Assembly: GCF_007991755.1 (NCBI RefSeq)
Contig: NZ_BJYY01000001.1
Location: 372,001 to 436,000 of the forward strand
Length of the DNA: 64,000 nucleotides
DNA from: Cellulomonas aerilata
GTDB taxonomy: Bacteria > Actinomycetota > Actinomycetes > Actinomycetales > Cellulomonadaceae
Direction: 5' to 3'
Made by a program: the position numbers and the translations under genes. Position 1 is the first letter of the stretch. Each line of letters begins with the position of its first letter. The notes below the pieces were generated by a model. It was not told the origin of the DNA. It saw only the letters and a program-made list of their open reading frames with translations, and did no database searches. Shown piece by piece: positions 27,822-37,560 of the stretch.

Positions 27822-29942
27822 TCAGGCGGCGGTGCCGTCGCCCTCGACGCCCGCGCCCGCTCCGGACTCGGCCGACGTCGGCACGTCACCGGCGAGGCGC
27901 TGCCACAGGAACGTGTACGCCAGCGCCGTCATGTGCGCGGCCTGGGCGTTGGTCGCGGCCCCGCCGTGACCGCCCTCGACGTTCTCGTAGTACGTCACGT
28001 CCTTGCCCAGCTCGCGAAGCAGGGCGGTCATCTTGCGGGCGTGGCCGGGGTGGACCCGGTCGTCCCGGGTCGACGTCGTCAGCAGCGCCGGCGGGTAGGG
28101 GCGCTCGGCGTCGACCAGGTGGTACGGGGAGAACGTCCGGATGAACCTCCACTGCGTCGGGTCGTCCGGGTCGCCGTACTCGGCCATCCACGAGGCGCCG
28201 GCGAGCAGGTGGCTGTACCGCCTCATGTCCAGCAGCGGCACCTGGATCACCGCGGCGCCGATGAGGTCGGGGTAGCCGACCAGCATGTTCCCGGTCAGCA
28301 GACCGCCGTTGCTGCCGCCCTGGACACCGAGGCGCTCGGGGCGGGTGACGCCGCGGGCGACGAGGTCGCGGGCGACGGCGGCGAAGTCCTCGTAGGCGCG
28401 GTGCCGGTTCTCGGTGAGGGCGAGCTGGTGCCAGCGCGGCCCGTACTCGCCGCCGCCGCGGATGTTGGCGACGACGTACACCCCGCCGCGCGCCACCCAG
28501 CCGCGACCGAGCCCACCGGAGTACGACGGCGTCAGCGAGATCTCGAACCCGCCGTAGCCGTACAGCAGGGTCGGGGCGGTCCCGTCCAGGGCCAGGTCCG
28601 TGGGCCGGACCAGGAAGTACGGCACCCGCGTGCCGTCGTCGGACGTCGCCATGTGCTGCTCGACGGTGTGCCGCGAGGCGTCGAAGAACGCCGGCATCGC
28701 CTTGAGCGGCTCCGGCGCCGCGTTCGGCGTGCCGACGGTGACGAGGGACAGGGTCGTCGGCGTGAGGTAGCCCGACGTCGTCATCCACAGGTCCTCGGAC
28801 TCGTCCGGGTCGACGCCGGCGACGGACACCGTGGTGAGCTCCGGCGCACCGGGCAGGTCGGACGTCGCCCAGCCGTCCGTGCCGTCGGCGCCCGGCGTCA
28901 GCACGCGGACCTCGTGCCGGACGTCGTCGAGGACCGTCAGCACGAGGTGCGAGCGGGTCCACGTGAGCCCGGCGAGCGACGTCGACGGGGTCGGGCGGAA
29001 CAGGACCTCCAGGGCGCGCGAGCCGGCGAGGTAGTCGTCCAGGGGGGCGGCGAGCAGCGCCCCGGCGGGGTGGACCGCGCCGCCGGCCTGCCACTCCTCG
29101 CGCAGCTCGACCAGCAGCCACTCGCGGTGGACGCTGACCTCGGCGCTCTCAGGCACGTCCAGGAGCGTCAGGGCGCCGTCGCCGGCGAGCAGGAAGACCT
29201 GCTGGCGGTAGAACGCGATGGCCCGCACCACGAGGTCCCGCTCGAAGCCGGGGGTGCGGTCGTGGTGCGCCGAGATGTACAGGTCGTCCGGCTCGCCCTC
29301 GAAGACCAGCGGCGCGTCGGCGAGGGGGGTCCCGCGCGTCCAGCGCCGCACGGTGCGGGGGTAGCCCGACGACGTCATGGTGCCCGGGCCGAGGTCGGTG
29401 TAGGCGAACACGGTGTCGGCGTCGACCCACCCGAGGCCGCCCTTGGCCTCGGGGCGGACGAACCCGTCCTCGACCCAGGTGAGCGTGTCGAGGTCGAGCT
29501 CGCGCGTGACGTCGGCGTCGGAGCCGCCGCGGGACAGCGAGACCAGCGCCCGCCGGCAGTCCGGGCGCAGCACCTGCGCGCCGTGCCACACCCAGCTCTC
29601 GCCCTCCGCGGCGCTCAGGGCGTCGAGGTCCAGCAGCGTCTCCCACTCGGGGTCGTCGGTGCGGTACTGCTCCAGCGTCGTCCGTCGCCACAGCCCGCGC
29701 TCGTGGTCGCCGTCGCGCCAGAAGTTGTAGAGCCGGTCGCCCGCGCGGCTGACCAGCGGGATCTTGGCGTCGGAGTCGAGGACCTCGAGCACCTCGCGCC
29801 GGATGGCGTCGAAGCCGGGCGCACCGCCCAGCCGGTCCATCGCCTCGGCGTTGCGCGCGCGCACCCACTCCAGGGCGCGCTCGCCGTCGACGTCCTCGAG
29901 CCAGGCGTACGGGTCGTCGTCGATCCGGGTCTGCGTGTCCAC
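27822..29942 (-). CDS. prolyl oligopeptidase family serine peptidase (S9A)
   Basis: A 706-residue S9A peptidase without a signal peptide. The N-terminal DDPYAWLEDVDGERALEWV is the family opening, followed by a beta-propeller of about 350 residues. The alpha/beta hydrolase catalytic domain has GYGGFEISLTPSYS and the Ser in GVQGGSNGGLL near residue 544, Asp in TSTRDDRVHPGHA near 626 and His in VEGGHGG near 658. It cleaves proline-containing peptides. The GTG at 29942 is chosen because the conserved opening begins seven residues later; a GTG at 29987 adds 15 residues. Confidence 0.92.
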   Translation of the reverse strand: MDTQTRIDDDPYAWLEDVDGERALEWVRARNAEAMDRLGGAPGFDAIRREVLEVLDSDAKIPLVSRAGDRLYNFWRDGDHERGLWRRTTLEQYRTDDPEWETLLDLDALSAAEGESWVWHGAQVLRPDCRRALVSLSRGGSDADVTRELDLDTLTWVEDGFVRPEAKGGLGWVDADTVFAYTDLGPGTMTSSGYPRTVRRWTRGTPLADAPLVFEGEPDDLYISAHHDRTPGFERDLVVRAIAFYRQQVFLLAGDGALTLLDVPESAEVSVHREWLLVELREEWQAGGAVHPAGALLAAPLDDYLAGSRALEVLFRPTPSTSLAGLTWTRSHLVLTVLDDVRHEVRVLTPGADGTDGWATSDLPGAPELTTVSVAGVDPDESEDLWMTTSGYLTPTTLSLVTVGTPNAAPEPLKAMPAFFDASRHTVEQHMATSDDGTRVPYFLVRPTDLALDGTAPTLLYGYGGFEISLTPSYSGGLGRGWVARGGVYVVANIRGGGEYGPRWHQLALTENRHRAYEDFAAVARDLVARGVTRPERLGVQGGSNGGLLTGNMLVGYPDLIGAAVIQVPLLDMRRYSHLLAGASWMAEYGDPDDPTQWRFIRTFSPYHLVDAERPYPPALLTTSTRDDRVHPGHARKMTALLRELGKDVTYYENVEGGHGGAATNAQAAHMTALAYTFLWQRLAGDVPTSAESGAGAGVEGDGTAA

Positions 29943-30030
29943 GGGCGCATCATTCGTCGCCCCGTGCGCGGGGGCAAACCGACGCACGGCGACCTGCGCC
30001 GCGCCGGCGCGGCGCCACCTCGGTGACGGG

Positions 30031-30996
30031 CTACTCGCGGAAGGCCTCGGCGAACACGTCGGCGATCTTCGCGTGACCCTCGGCGTCCGGGTGCACGCAG
30101 TCGGCGCCGCCCACGAAGTCCCCGGCGCCCACGGTCCCGAACGTGTCGGCCACGACGGCTCCGTGCTCGGCCGACAGCCCGCGGACGAGGTCGTTGAAGC
30201 CCGTCTCCAGGGTGCCGAGCCCGGGCAGCGTGCCGCCCTCGAGGATCCAGTTCCCCAGCGCCGTCGCCCGCGCAGGGTCGGCCGCGCCCAGGTCGCAGAA
30301 CGGCAGGGGGTTGTAGTACGTCGTCGTCAGCAGGACGAGGTCCTCGCCCCCGGCGGCACGCAGGTCGCCCAGGATCTCGTCGTAGCGGCTCGCGAAGCCC
30401 TGGAACGTCGTGGCGAGGGCCGTCGCGCAGGTCAGGTCCGGCCGGGGGCTCTGGACGCAGGCCGCCACGGCCGCGCCGAACAGGTCGTTCCCGCCGACGG
30501 TGACCGAGACGACCTCGACGTCGTCGCGCGCCGAGGCGTTGCCGTTGCGCTCGGTGATGAGCGCGACCGCCCGGTCGAGCTGGTCCCCGGGCTGCAGGAC
30601 CGTGGCTGTGGTCACGCCGCCGGGGCCGCCCGGGATGCCGGTCCGCGACATGTTGACCAGCTGCAGGCGCAGGCAGCCGTCGCGGTCCGCGCCGCGGGGC
30701 CGGTCCTCGCGGCAGTCGAGGTCCTGCTGCAGGTCCTGGTGGAGCTGGGCGACGAATCCCCGCGCCCGCCACTGCAGGACGGTGCTGCGCCCCGCGCTCC
30801 CGGTCGGTGCGACGGAGGCCTGGCCCGCGGCGAGCGAGTCGCCGAGAGCGAGGTAGATCGGACGGCTGGGGGCCACGCGCGGGTCCAGGCCGAAGGGGTC
30901 GACGGCGGCGGAGGCGGCCGGCCCGGTCAGGACCAGTACCGCCGTGGCGGCGATCGTGGTGGCGGCGGTGGTCAGGACAGACACGATGCGCTTCAC
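30031..30996 (-). CDS. secreted SGNH/GDSL hydrolase
   Basis: Exported esterase or lipase of 321 residues. The signal peptide is KRIVSVLTTAATTIAATAVLVLTGPAASA with cleavage before VDPF. SGNH blocks: GDS in LALGDSLAAGQAS (Ser near 53), GGN in VTVGGNDLFG, and the D-x-x-H pair in GADCVHPDAEGHAKIADV near residue 300. Several cysteine pairs suggest disulfides. Similar proteins in Streptomyces act on lipids or acetylated polysaccharides; the substrate is unknown here. The GTG at 30996 with GAGGGGG upstream sets the start. Confidence 0.87.
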   Translation of the reverse strand: MKRIVSVLTTAATTIAATAVLVLTGPAASAAVDPFGLDPRVAPSRPIYLALGDSLAAGQASVAPTGSAGRSTVLQWRARGFVAQLHQDLQQDLDCREDRPRGADRDGCLRLQLVNMSRTGIPGGPGGVTTATVLQPGDQLDRAVALITERNGNASARDDVEVVSVTVGGNDLFGAAVAACVQSPRPDLTCATALATTFQGFASRYDEILGDLRAAGGEDLVLLTTTYYNPLPFCDLGAADPARATALGNWILEGGTLPGLGTLETGFNDLVRGLSAEHGAVVADTFGTVGAGDFVGGADCVHPDAEGHAKIADVFAEAFRE

Positions 30997-31267
30997 GTCG
31001 GTGCCCCCTCGTGGGTCGGGCGGCGTCGTCGCCGCCCTGGGGCGACGGTACGCCGGTCGCGGTGTGCGCCGCAGGCGATCGCCCGGGGCGGCCCGCCGTG
31101 CGACACGCGGGGCGTTGGACGACGTCGTCCCGGGCCCGGCACTGTGCACGAGCGCGACCGTCCGGTGGGCCTGTCTGTGGGCGGACGGGCCCGCGGCCCT
31201 GGCGGGGACAGGGGGTCGCGGGGGTGATCGCGCAGGTGAGCGGCGGGTCGGCGCGGTCGTCGTCGGT

Positions 31268-31286
31268 CGTCCCCAGGCTGGGGACG
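31268..31286. promoter_or_regulatory. 19-bp palindrome upstream of nrdH
   Basis: CGTCCCCAG-G-CTGGGGACG is a perfect palindrome with one central base, in the 446-base gap between the esterase and nrdH. It could be an operator. The bases before it (30997-31267) show no gene or other element. Confidence 0.4.
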
Positions 31287-31310
31287 GCTGAGTACCGCTC
31301 GTCCACAGTC

Positions 31311-31358
31311 ACCACTAGACCTAGTGGTCGGTGGTGCAACGCACCCCCAGGTCTGGTG
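31311..31358 (+). promoter_or_regulatory. pair of NrdR-box-like palindromes
   Basis: Box 1 (31311-31328) is a perfect inverted repeat ACCACTAG-AC-CTAGTGGT. Box 2 (31342-31358) is a weaker one, CACC-N9-GGTG. Their centres are about 31 bases apart, the spacing known for tandem NrdR boxes, and the outer CAC/GTG ends match the consensus. The AT-rich core of the consensus is only partly kept. The site lies before an nrd operon, which supports control by NrdR; nrdR itself is not in the window. Confidence 0.5.
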
Positions 31359-31366
31359 TTGCACCG

Positions 31367-31395
31367 TTGTGATTCCCCAGCAGTCGGACTACTGT
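31367..31395 (+). promoter_or_regulatory. candidate nrdHIE promoter
   Basis: TTGTGA (31367-31372), 17-base spacer, TACTGT (31390-31395). The -10 fits TANNNT and the spacing is ideal. It lies just downstream of the paired palindromes and about 45 bases before the nrdH ATG. Confidence 0.55.
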
Positions 31396-31442
31396 GGAGG
31401 TGTCGCGGACAGGCCGCCGACGCCCGAACCGTGGGGGAACCG

Positions 31443-31688
31443 ATGAGCATCACCGTGTACAGCAAGCCGGCATGCGTCCAGTGCAACGCGACGTACCGCG
31501 CGCTGGACAAGGCCGGCCTGGACTACACGATCGTGGACATCAGCATGGATCCCTCCGCCCGTGACTACGTGATGTCGCTCGGGCACATGCAGGCCCCGGT
31601 CGTCGTGGCCGGCGCCGACCACTGGTCGGGCTACCGCCCGGACCGCATCCGGTCGATCGTCGAGGCGTCCTCGGTCGCCGTCGCCTGA
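31443..31688 (+). CDS. nrdH: NrdH glutaredoxin-like redoxin
   Basis: An 81-residue thioredoxin-fold protein that reduces class Ib ribonucleotide reductase. The active site is CVQC (Cys11 and Cys14), followed by [20 protein letters not shown], and the ending [12 protein letters not shown] has the hydrophobic contact surface for thioredoxin reductase. GTGGGGGAACCG precedes the ATG. It heads the operon. Confidence 0.96.
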   Translation: MSITVYSKPACVQCNATYRALDKAGLDYTIVDISMDPSARDYVMSLGHMQAPVVVAGADHWSGYRPDRIRSIVEASSVAVA

Positions 31689-31756
31689 GCGAGCCCGACC
31701 GCACCACGGCATCACCCGCACCGCCGCACGGCCCGACGTCCCGAGGAGAGCGCGCG

Positions 31757-32173
31757 ATGAGCTCGCTGGTCTACTTCTCGAGCGCGTCGGAGAACACGCA
31801 CCGCTTCATGGAGAAGCTCGGGCTGCCCGCCCAGCGGATCCCGCTGACGCCGGGTGAGCCGCCCCTGCGGGTCACCGAGCCCTACGTGCTCGTCCTGCCG
31901 ACGTACGGCAGCGGCAAGGAGGGCGGCGCGGTCCCGCGCCAGGTCGTGAGGTTCCTCAACGACCCGGCCAACCGGGCGCTGATCCGCGGCGTCATCGCGG
32001 CGGGCAACACCAACTTCGGCGAGACCTACCTCCTCGCCGGTCACATCATCTCCGCCAAGTGCTCCGTGCCGTTCCTCTACGGCTTCGAGATCATGGGCAC
32101 CCCCCAGGACGTCATCCGCGTCCGCGAAGGATTGGGACAGTTTTGGCAGCGACAGCGACAGATCCCGGCGTAG
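31757..32173 (+). CDS. nrdI: NrdI flavodoxin-like activator
   Basis: FMN protein that generates the oxidant for assembling the dimanganese tyrosyl radical of NrdF. The 138 residues carry [19 protein letters not shown] at the N-terminus (phosphate loop), [20 protein letters not shown] and [32 protein letters not shown] precedes the ATG. Its end overlaps the start of nrdE. Confidence 0.96.
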   Translation: MSSLVYFSSASENTHRFMEKLGLPAQRIPLTPGEPPLRVTEPYVLVLPTYGSGKEGGAVPRQVVRFLNDPANRALIRGVIAAGNTNFGETYLLAGHIISAKCSVPFLYGFEIMGTPQDVIRVREGLGQFWQRQRQIPA

Positions 32174-34281
32174 GGCTCGACTACCACGCGCTCAACGCGA
32201 TGCTGAACCTCTACGGTCCGAACGGGGAGATCCAGTTCGACAAGGACCGGGCGGCGGCGCGCCAGTACTTCCTGCAGCACGTCAACCAGAACACGGTCTT
32301 CTTCCACAACCTGGAGGAGAAGCTCGAGTACCTGGTCGAGAACAAGTACTACGAGCCGGAGATCCTCGAGAAGTACGACTTCGCGTTCGTCAAGACGCTG
32401 TTCGAGTACGCGTACTCTAAGAAGTTCCGGTTCGAGACGTTCCTCGGCGCGTTCAAGTACTACACCTCGTACACGCTGAAGACCTTCGACGGGAAGCGCT
32501 ACCTCGAGCGCTTCGAGGACCGCGTCTGCATGGTGGCCCTCACCCTGGCCGGCGGCGACCAGGACTTCGCCGTGAGCATGGTCGACGAGATCATCGCGGG
32601 CCGCTTCCAGCCGGCGACGCCGACGTTCCTCAACTCAGGCAAGGCCCAGCGCGGCGAGGCGGTCTCCTGCTTCCTGCTGCGCATCGAGGACAACATGGAG
32701 TCGATCGCGCGCGGCATCAACTCCGCCCTGCAGCTGTCCAAGCGCGGCGGCGGTGTGGCCCTGCTGCTGAGCAACATCCGTGAGCACGGCGCGCCGATCA
32801 AGCACATCGAGAACCAGTCGTCCGGCGTCATCCCGGTGATGAAGCTGCTCGAGGACTCCTTCTCCTACGCCAACCAGCTCGGTGCCCGCCAGGGCGCCGG
32901 CGCGGTGTACCTGCACGCGCACCACCCGGACATCCTGCGGTTCCTGGACACCAAGCGGGAGAACGCGGACGAGAAGATCCGCATCAAGACCCTCTCGCTC
33001 GGGGTCGTCATCCCGGACATCACGTTCGAGCTGGCGAAGAAGAACGAGGACATGTACCTGTTCTCGCCGTACGACGTGGAGCGCGTCTACGGGGTGCCGT
33101 TCGCGGACATCTCGGTGACCGAGAAGTACCACGAGATGGTCGACGACGGCCGGATCCGCAAGACGAAGATCAACGCCCGCGAGTTCTTCCAGACGCTGGC
33201 GGAGATCCAGTTCGAGTCGGGCTACCCGTACATCATGTACGAAGACACCGTGAACCGGGCCAACCCCATCGCCGGCCGGGTGACGCACTCGAACCTGTGC
33301 TCGGAGATCTTGCAGGTCTCGACGCCGTCGGAGTTCAACGAGGACCTGTCCTACAGCCACATCGGCAAGGACATCTCCTGCAACCTCGGCTCGATGAACA
33401 TCGCCCTGGCGATGGACTCCCCGAACCTCGGCAGCACCGTCGAGGTCGCGATCCGCGCACTCACCGCGGTCTCGGACCAGACGGCCATCGAGTCGGTGCC
33501 GTCCATCAAGCGCGCCAACGACGCCGGCCACGCCATCGGCCTGGGGCAGATGAACCTGCACGGGTACCTGGCCCGGGAGCGGATCCACTACGGGTCCGCC
33601 GAGGGCCTGGACTTCACGAACATCTACTTCTACACGGTCGCCTACCACGCGATCCGGGCCTCCAACCGGCTCGCGATCGAGCGCGGCCGCGCGTTCGAGG
33701 GCTTCGAGAGCTCCACCTACGCGACGGGGGAGTACTTCGCGAAGTACATCGGCGGCGCCTGGGAGCCGGCCACCGAGCGCGTCCGGCAGCTGTTCGCCGA
33801 GGCCGGCCAGCACATCCCGACGCAGGACGACTGGCGCGAGCTGGCCGAGTCGGTGCGCCGGTTCGGCATCTACAACATGTACCTGCAGGCCGTCCCGCCC
33901 ACGGGCTCGATCTCGTACATCAACAACTCGACGTCGTCGATCCACCCGGTGGCCTCGAAGATCGAGATCCGCAAGGAGGGGAAGATCGGGCGCGTCTACT
34001 ACCCGGCGCCCTTCCTGACGAACGACAACCTGGAGTACTACCAGGACGCGTACGAGATCGGCTACGAGAAGATCATCGACACCTACGCGGCGGCCACCCA
34101 GCACGTCGATCAGGGACTGTCGCTGACGCTGTTCTTCAAGGACACCGCCACCACGCGGGACATCAACAAGGCGCAGATCTACGCCTGGCGCAAGGGCATC
34201 AAGACCCTCTACTACATCCGCCTGCGCCAGATGGCGCTGGAGGGGACCGAGGTCGAGGGTTGCGTGTCGTGCATGCTGTGA
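32143..34281 (+). CDS. nrdE: class Ib ribonucleotide reductase, alpha subunit
   Basis: Catalytic subunit that reduces ribonucleoside diphosphates. 712 residues, with the N-terminal [20 protein letters not shown] typical of NrdE and no ATP-cone, as expected for class Ib. Landmarks include [37 protein letters not shown] and the C-terminal redox pair VEGCVSCML. The frame has no ATG or GTG before the conserved N-terminus. The TTG at 32143 inside nrdI, with GAAGGA upstream, is the best start and gives [14 protein letters not shown]. Confidence 0.96.
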   Translation: MAATATDPGVGLDYHALNAMLNLYGPNGEIQFDKDRAAARQYFLQHVNQNTVFFHNLEEKLEYLVENKYYEPEILEKYDFAFVKTLFEYAYSKKFRFETFLGAFKYYTSYTLKTFDGKRYLERFEDRVCMVALTLAGGDQDFAVSMVDEIIAGRFQPATPTFLNSGKAQRGEAVSCFLLRIEDNMESIARGINSALQLSKRGGGVALLLSNIREHGAPIKHIENQSSGVIPVMKLLEDSFSYANQLGARQGAGAVYLHAHHPDILRFLDTKRENADEKIRIKTLSLGVVIPDITFELAKKNEDMYLFSPYDVERVYGVPFADISVTEKYHEMVDDGRIRKTKINAREFFQTLAEIQFESGYPYIMYEDTVNRANPIAGRVTHSNLCSEILQVSTPSEFNEDLSYSHIGKDISCNLGSMNIALAMDSPNLGSTVEVAIRALTAVSDQTAIESVPSIKRANDAGHAIGLGQMNLHGYLARERIHYGSAEGLDFTNIYFYTVAYHAIRASNRLAIERGRAFEGFESSTYATGEYFAKYIGGAWEPATERVRQLFAEAGQHIPTQDDWRELAESVRRFGIYNMYLQAVPPTGSISYINNSTSSIHPVASKIEIRKEGKIGRVYYPAPFLTNDNLEYYQDAYEIGYEKIIDTYAAATQHVDQGLSLTLFFKDTATTRDINKAQIYAWRKGIKTLYYIRLRQMALEGTEVEGCVSCML

Positions 34282-34314
34282 GGTCGTGCTCCGGCGCCTC
34301 GGTCGGGTCCGCGC

Positions 34315-35452
<1,138 letters not shown>

Positions 35453-35467
35453 CCCGTCCCGCCCATC

Positions 35468-35509
35468 ACGACAGCACCCCGGCGCTAGGAAGCGCCGGGG
35501 TGCTGTCGT
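35468..35509. terminator. strong bidirectional terminator after nrdF
   Basis: Perfect 19-bp stem (35468-35486 with 35491-35509) and a 4-base AGGA loop, between convergent nrdF and the beta-helix gene. Confidence 0.92.
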
Positions 35510-35528
35510 CTGCCTCAGGGACGGACGG

Positions 35529-37421
35529 TCACGGGTACTCGACCACGGAGCTCGGCTGCCCGGTGTTGCTGTTGTCCACCGGCGCACCGGTGTCGTTGAC
35601 GACGTGGTCGATCGTGCCGGCGCCGAGGTTCACCGTCATGACGTGGTGCAGCCGGACCCCGGGGGTGTCCGGCACCTCGAAGCCCCGCGTCGCGTGGAGG
35701 GACGGGTCGACGTTGGTGAACACGTACGCCCCGCCGCCCCACAGCTCGTGGGTCCGGACCTCATCGGCCACCTTGTAGGCCGCCCAGCCCAGGACGCCGT
35801 CGTGCTGCCACGCGGTCTGGTTCGGCGGGTCGTAGGGCAGCTCGTTCTGGAACAGCACCGTGCGGCCGCGCTCGCCGTTCCAGATGACGTTGTACTCGCG
35901 GTAGTGCTCGACGAAGAGGCCGGTCGCGGTGACGTCGTCGCCGTTGACGACCACGCCGTTGTCCCCCGCGCTGACGTCCCAGCCGAAGCTGCCCGGCACG
36001 CCGTGGTCGGCGCGCCACGCCCAGATGTGGTCGAGCAGCACGTGGTCGCTGTTGACCTCGAGGGTGACGTCGGCGTTGCCCACGTGCGGCCCGCCGATGC
36101 GGAAGTAGACGTCGCTCAGCGTGGTGGGGTTGAGCGGCTCGCGGTTGCGGTGGTTGCCGTTCGGCGTGCCGACCTGGAGCAGGACGTCGGACCTCTCCGG
36201 GCCGGCGTCCACGGTCAGGCCCGCGACGACGATGCCCGGCGCGTTGGCGAGCCGCAGCGGCGTGGCGCCGTCCACGGCGGTGAGGGTGGCGTGCCCCAGG
36301 CCCAGCACCACGGTGTCGGCCTTCTTGACGGCGATGGACCGGTCGACGTCGTAGACGCCGGGCGTGAGCAGCAGGTGACGGCCACGCGCGACCTGCTGGT
36401 TGATGAGCTGCACCGGGTCCGACGGCCGGGCGAGGTAGAAGTCGGTGATCGGGATGGAGCGCCCGGGGGTCAGGCCCTCGGACCAGGTCGTCCCGCGGGA
36501 CGCCACCTGCGCCGACGGGACGCGGACGTTCCAGCGGCCCTGGTCGTCGACGTACAGGTACGGCTTCTCCCGGCTGACGGGGGTCTGCTCGAGCGTCGTG
36601 TAGGGCGGCGTGGGGAACGTGTTGTCCGCGGGCGCCCCCTCGACCCCGGCGAACACCTGGTTCCACACCCCGTTCGACCAGGTGCCGATCCGGCTGTTGC
36701 GGGTGAGCCACTGCTGCTGCGAGCCGTTGACGACGTCGCCCGCCCGGGAGTCGGCGATGAAGCCGCCGCTGGCGAACTGCGGTCCGGCGGTGCAGTAGTC
36801 CATCAGCGACAGGGTGCCGCCGGTGACGTTCACCCGGCGCAGGGACACCGCCTGGGAGACCGCCCAGAAGTTCGCCGTCGCCCGGCAGCCGTCCTGACCG
36901 GCGCCGTTGACCTGCAGCGTGAGGTTGGACAGCGTGCGCCAGAAGTTGACCAGGGCGAGGCAGTTGGCGGTGCCGCCGCCCTCGGTGCACCGGTTGTAGA
37001 CCTCGATCTTGCCGTTGATGGTCACGTCGGTCGGGGACGCGCCGAGGCCGGCGACCTCGGTGTAGTAGCCGACCTTCATCTGCAGCGGCTCGGCGGCGGT
37101 GCCGTACGTGCCAGGCTTGAACAGCAGCGCCCAGCGGGCGGTGCCCATCTCGGCGTCCACCTGCTGGGCGTGGATCGCGTCGACCCGCGCCTGGATCTCC
37201 GCGACCGGCATGCCCGGGTCGAACACGACGACGTTCGGTCCCAGGTCCGGCGCGGTGGCGCTGGGCGGCGGCGGGGGTGGTGCCGCCCCGGCGCTGAGGC
37301 CGGTGGTGAGCGCCGTCGCCAGCGCGAGCCCGAGGGCGAGCACCGGTCGGACGGCTCGAGGCAGGTGACGCCTCGGTGTGCGGGTGGTTCGGGCGGTGCG
37401 GGGGTCCTGTCCTGACGTCAT
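35529..37421 (-). CDS. secreted right-handed beta-helix protein
   Basis: Exported 630-residue protein. The Arg-rich leader, hydrophobic core (VLALGLALATALTTGLSAGA) and AAPPPPPP linker form the signal. The mature part begins LGPNVVVFDPGMPVAEIQ and has ALLFKPGTYG, a pectate-lyase-like beta-helix opening; a second such start lies near LINQQVARGRHLLLTPGVYD. WNGERGRTVLFQNELPYDPP is also strongly patterned. Relatives occur widely in secreting actinobacteria and are often misnamed adenylyl cyclase; a polysaccharide-directed role is more likely. A CebR/CelR-like operator lies upstream. ATG 37421 follows GAGAGGA. Confidence 0.8.
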   Translation of the reverse strand: MTSGQDPRTARTTRTPRRHLPRAVRPVLALGLALATALTTGLSAGAAPPPPPPSATAPDLGPNVVVFDPGMPVAEIQARVDAIHAQQVDAEMGTARWALLFKPGTYGTAAEPLQMKVGYYTEVAGLGASPTDVTINGKIEVYNRCTEGGGTANCLALVNFWRTLSNLTLQVNGAGQDGCRATANFWAVSQAVSLRRVNVTGGTLSLMDYCTAGPQFASGGFIADSRAGDVVNGSQQQWLTRNSRIGTWSNGVWNQVFAGVEGAPADNTFPTPPYTTLEQTPVSREKPYLYVDDQGRWNVRVPSAQVASRGTTWSEGLTPGRSIPITDFYLARPSDPVQLINQQVARGRHLLLTPGVYDVDRSIAVKKADTVVLGLGHATLTAVDGATPLRLANAPGIVVAGLTVDAGPERSDVLLQVGTPNGNHRNREPLNPTTLSDVYFRIGGPHVGNADVTLEVNSDHVLLDHIWAWRADHGVPGSFGWDVSAGDNGVVVNGDDVTATGLFVEHYREYNVIWNGERGRTVLFQNELPYDPPNQTAWQHDGVLGWAAYKVADEVRTHELWGGGAYVFTNVDPSLHATRGFEVPDTPGVRLHHVMTVNLGAGTIDHVVNDTGAPVDNSNTGQPSSVVEYP

Positions 37422-37458
37422 GCGGGGCCGAGTCCTCTCCGTCGAGGTCGAGCACGCG

Positions 37459-37476
37459 CAGTGACCGGTGTCACTG
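37459..37476. promoter_or_regulatory. 18-bp palindrome upstream of the beta-helix gene
   Basis: CAGTGAC-CGGT-GTCACTG, a perfect inverted repeat in the 139-base gap, about 40 bases before the gene. It lies downstream of the TTGACA boxes, so a bound protein could block transcription. Confidence 0.5.
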
Positions 37477-37489
37477 GGCCGTGTCAATG

Positions 37490-37503
37490 TGGCCGCGCTC
37501 CCA
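37490..37503 (-). promoter_or_regulatory. CebR/CelR-like operator
   Basis: On the coding strand of the beta-helix gene this reads TGGGAGCGCGGCCA, matching 12 of 14 bases of the cellobiose-responsive LacI-family operator TGGGAGCGCTCCCA known from Thermobifida CelR and Streptomyces CebR. It lies just downstream of a perfect -35 box, where a repressor would act. Confidence 0.5.
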
Positions 37504-37508
37504 CGGCG

Positions 37509-37514
37509 TGTCAA
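37509..37514 (-). promoter_or_regulatory. -35 box TTGACA of the beta-helix gene
   Basis: Perfect TTGACA on the minus strand; a second TTGACA lies at 37482-37487. The matching -10 is weak in both cases (CACATT or TCACTG). Confidence 0.4.
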
Positions 37515-37560
37515 GCGGCCGCAGGGCGTCGGCTGGACCGCCCGACGGGCGTCGCCCGGG

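Noticed and set aside
32059-32142. Upstream extension of nrdE inside nrdI
   Set aside because: It encodes an Arg/Pro-rich sequence unlike any NrdE; the TTG at 32143 leads directly to the conserved N-terminus.
35529-37421. Adenylyl cyclase
   Set aside because: No cyclase catalytic motif; the sequence has an export signal and a beta-helix pattern.
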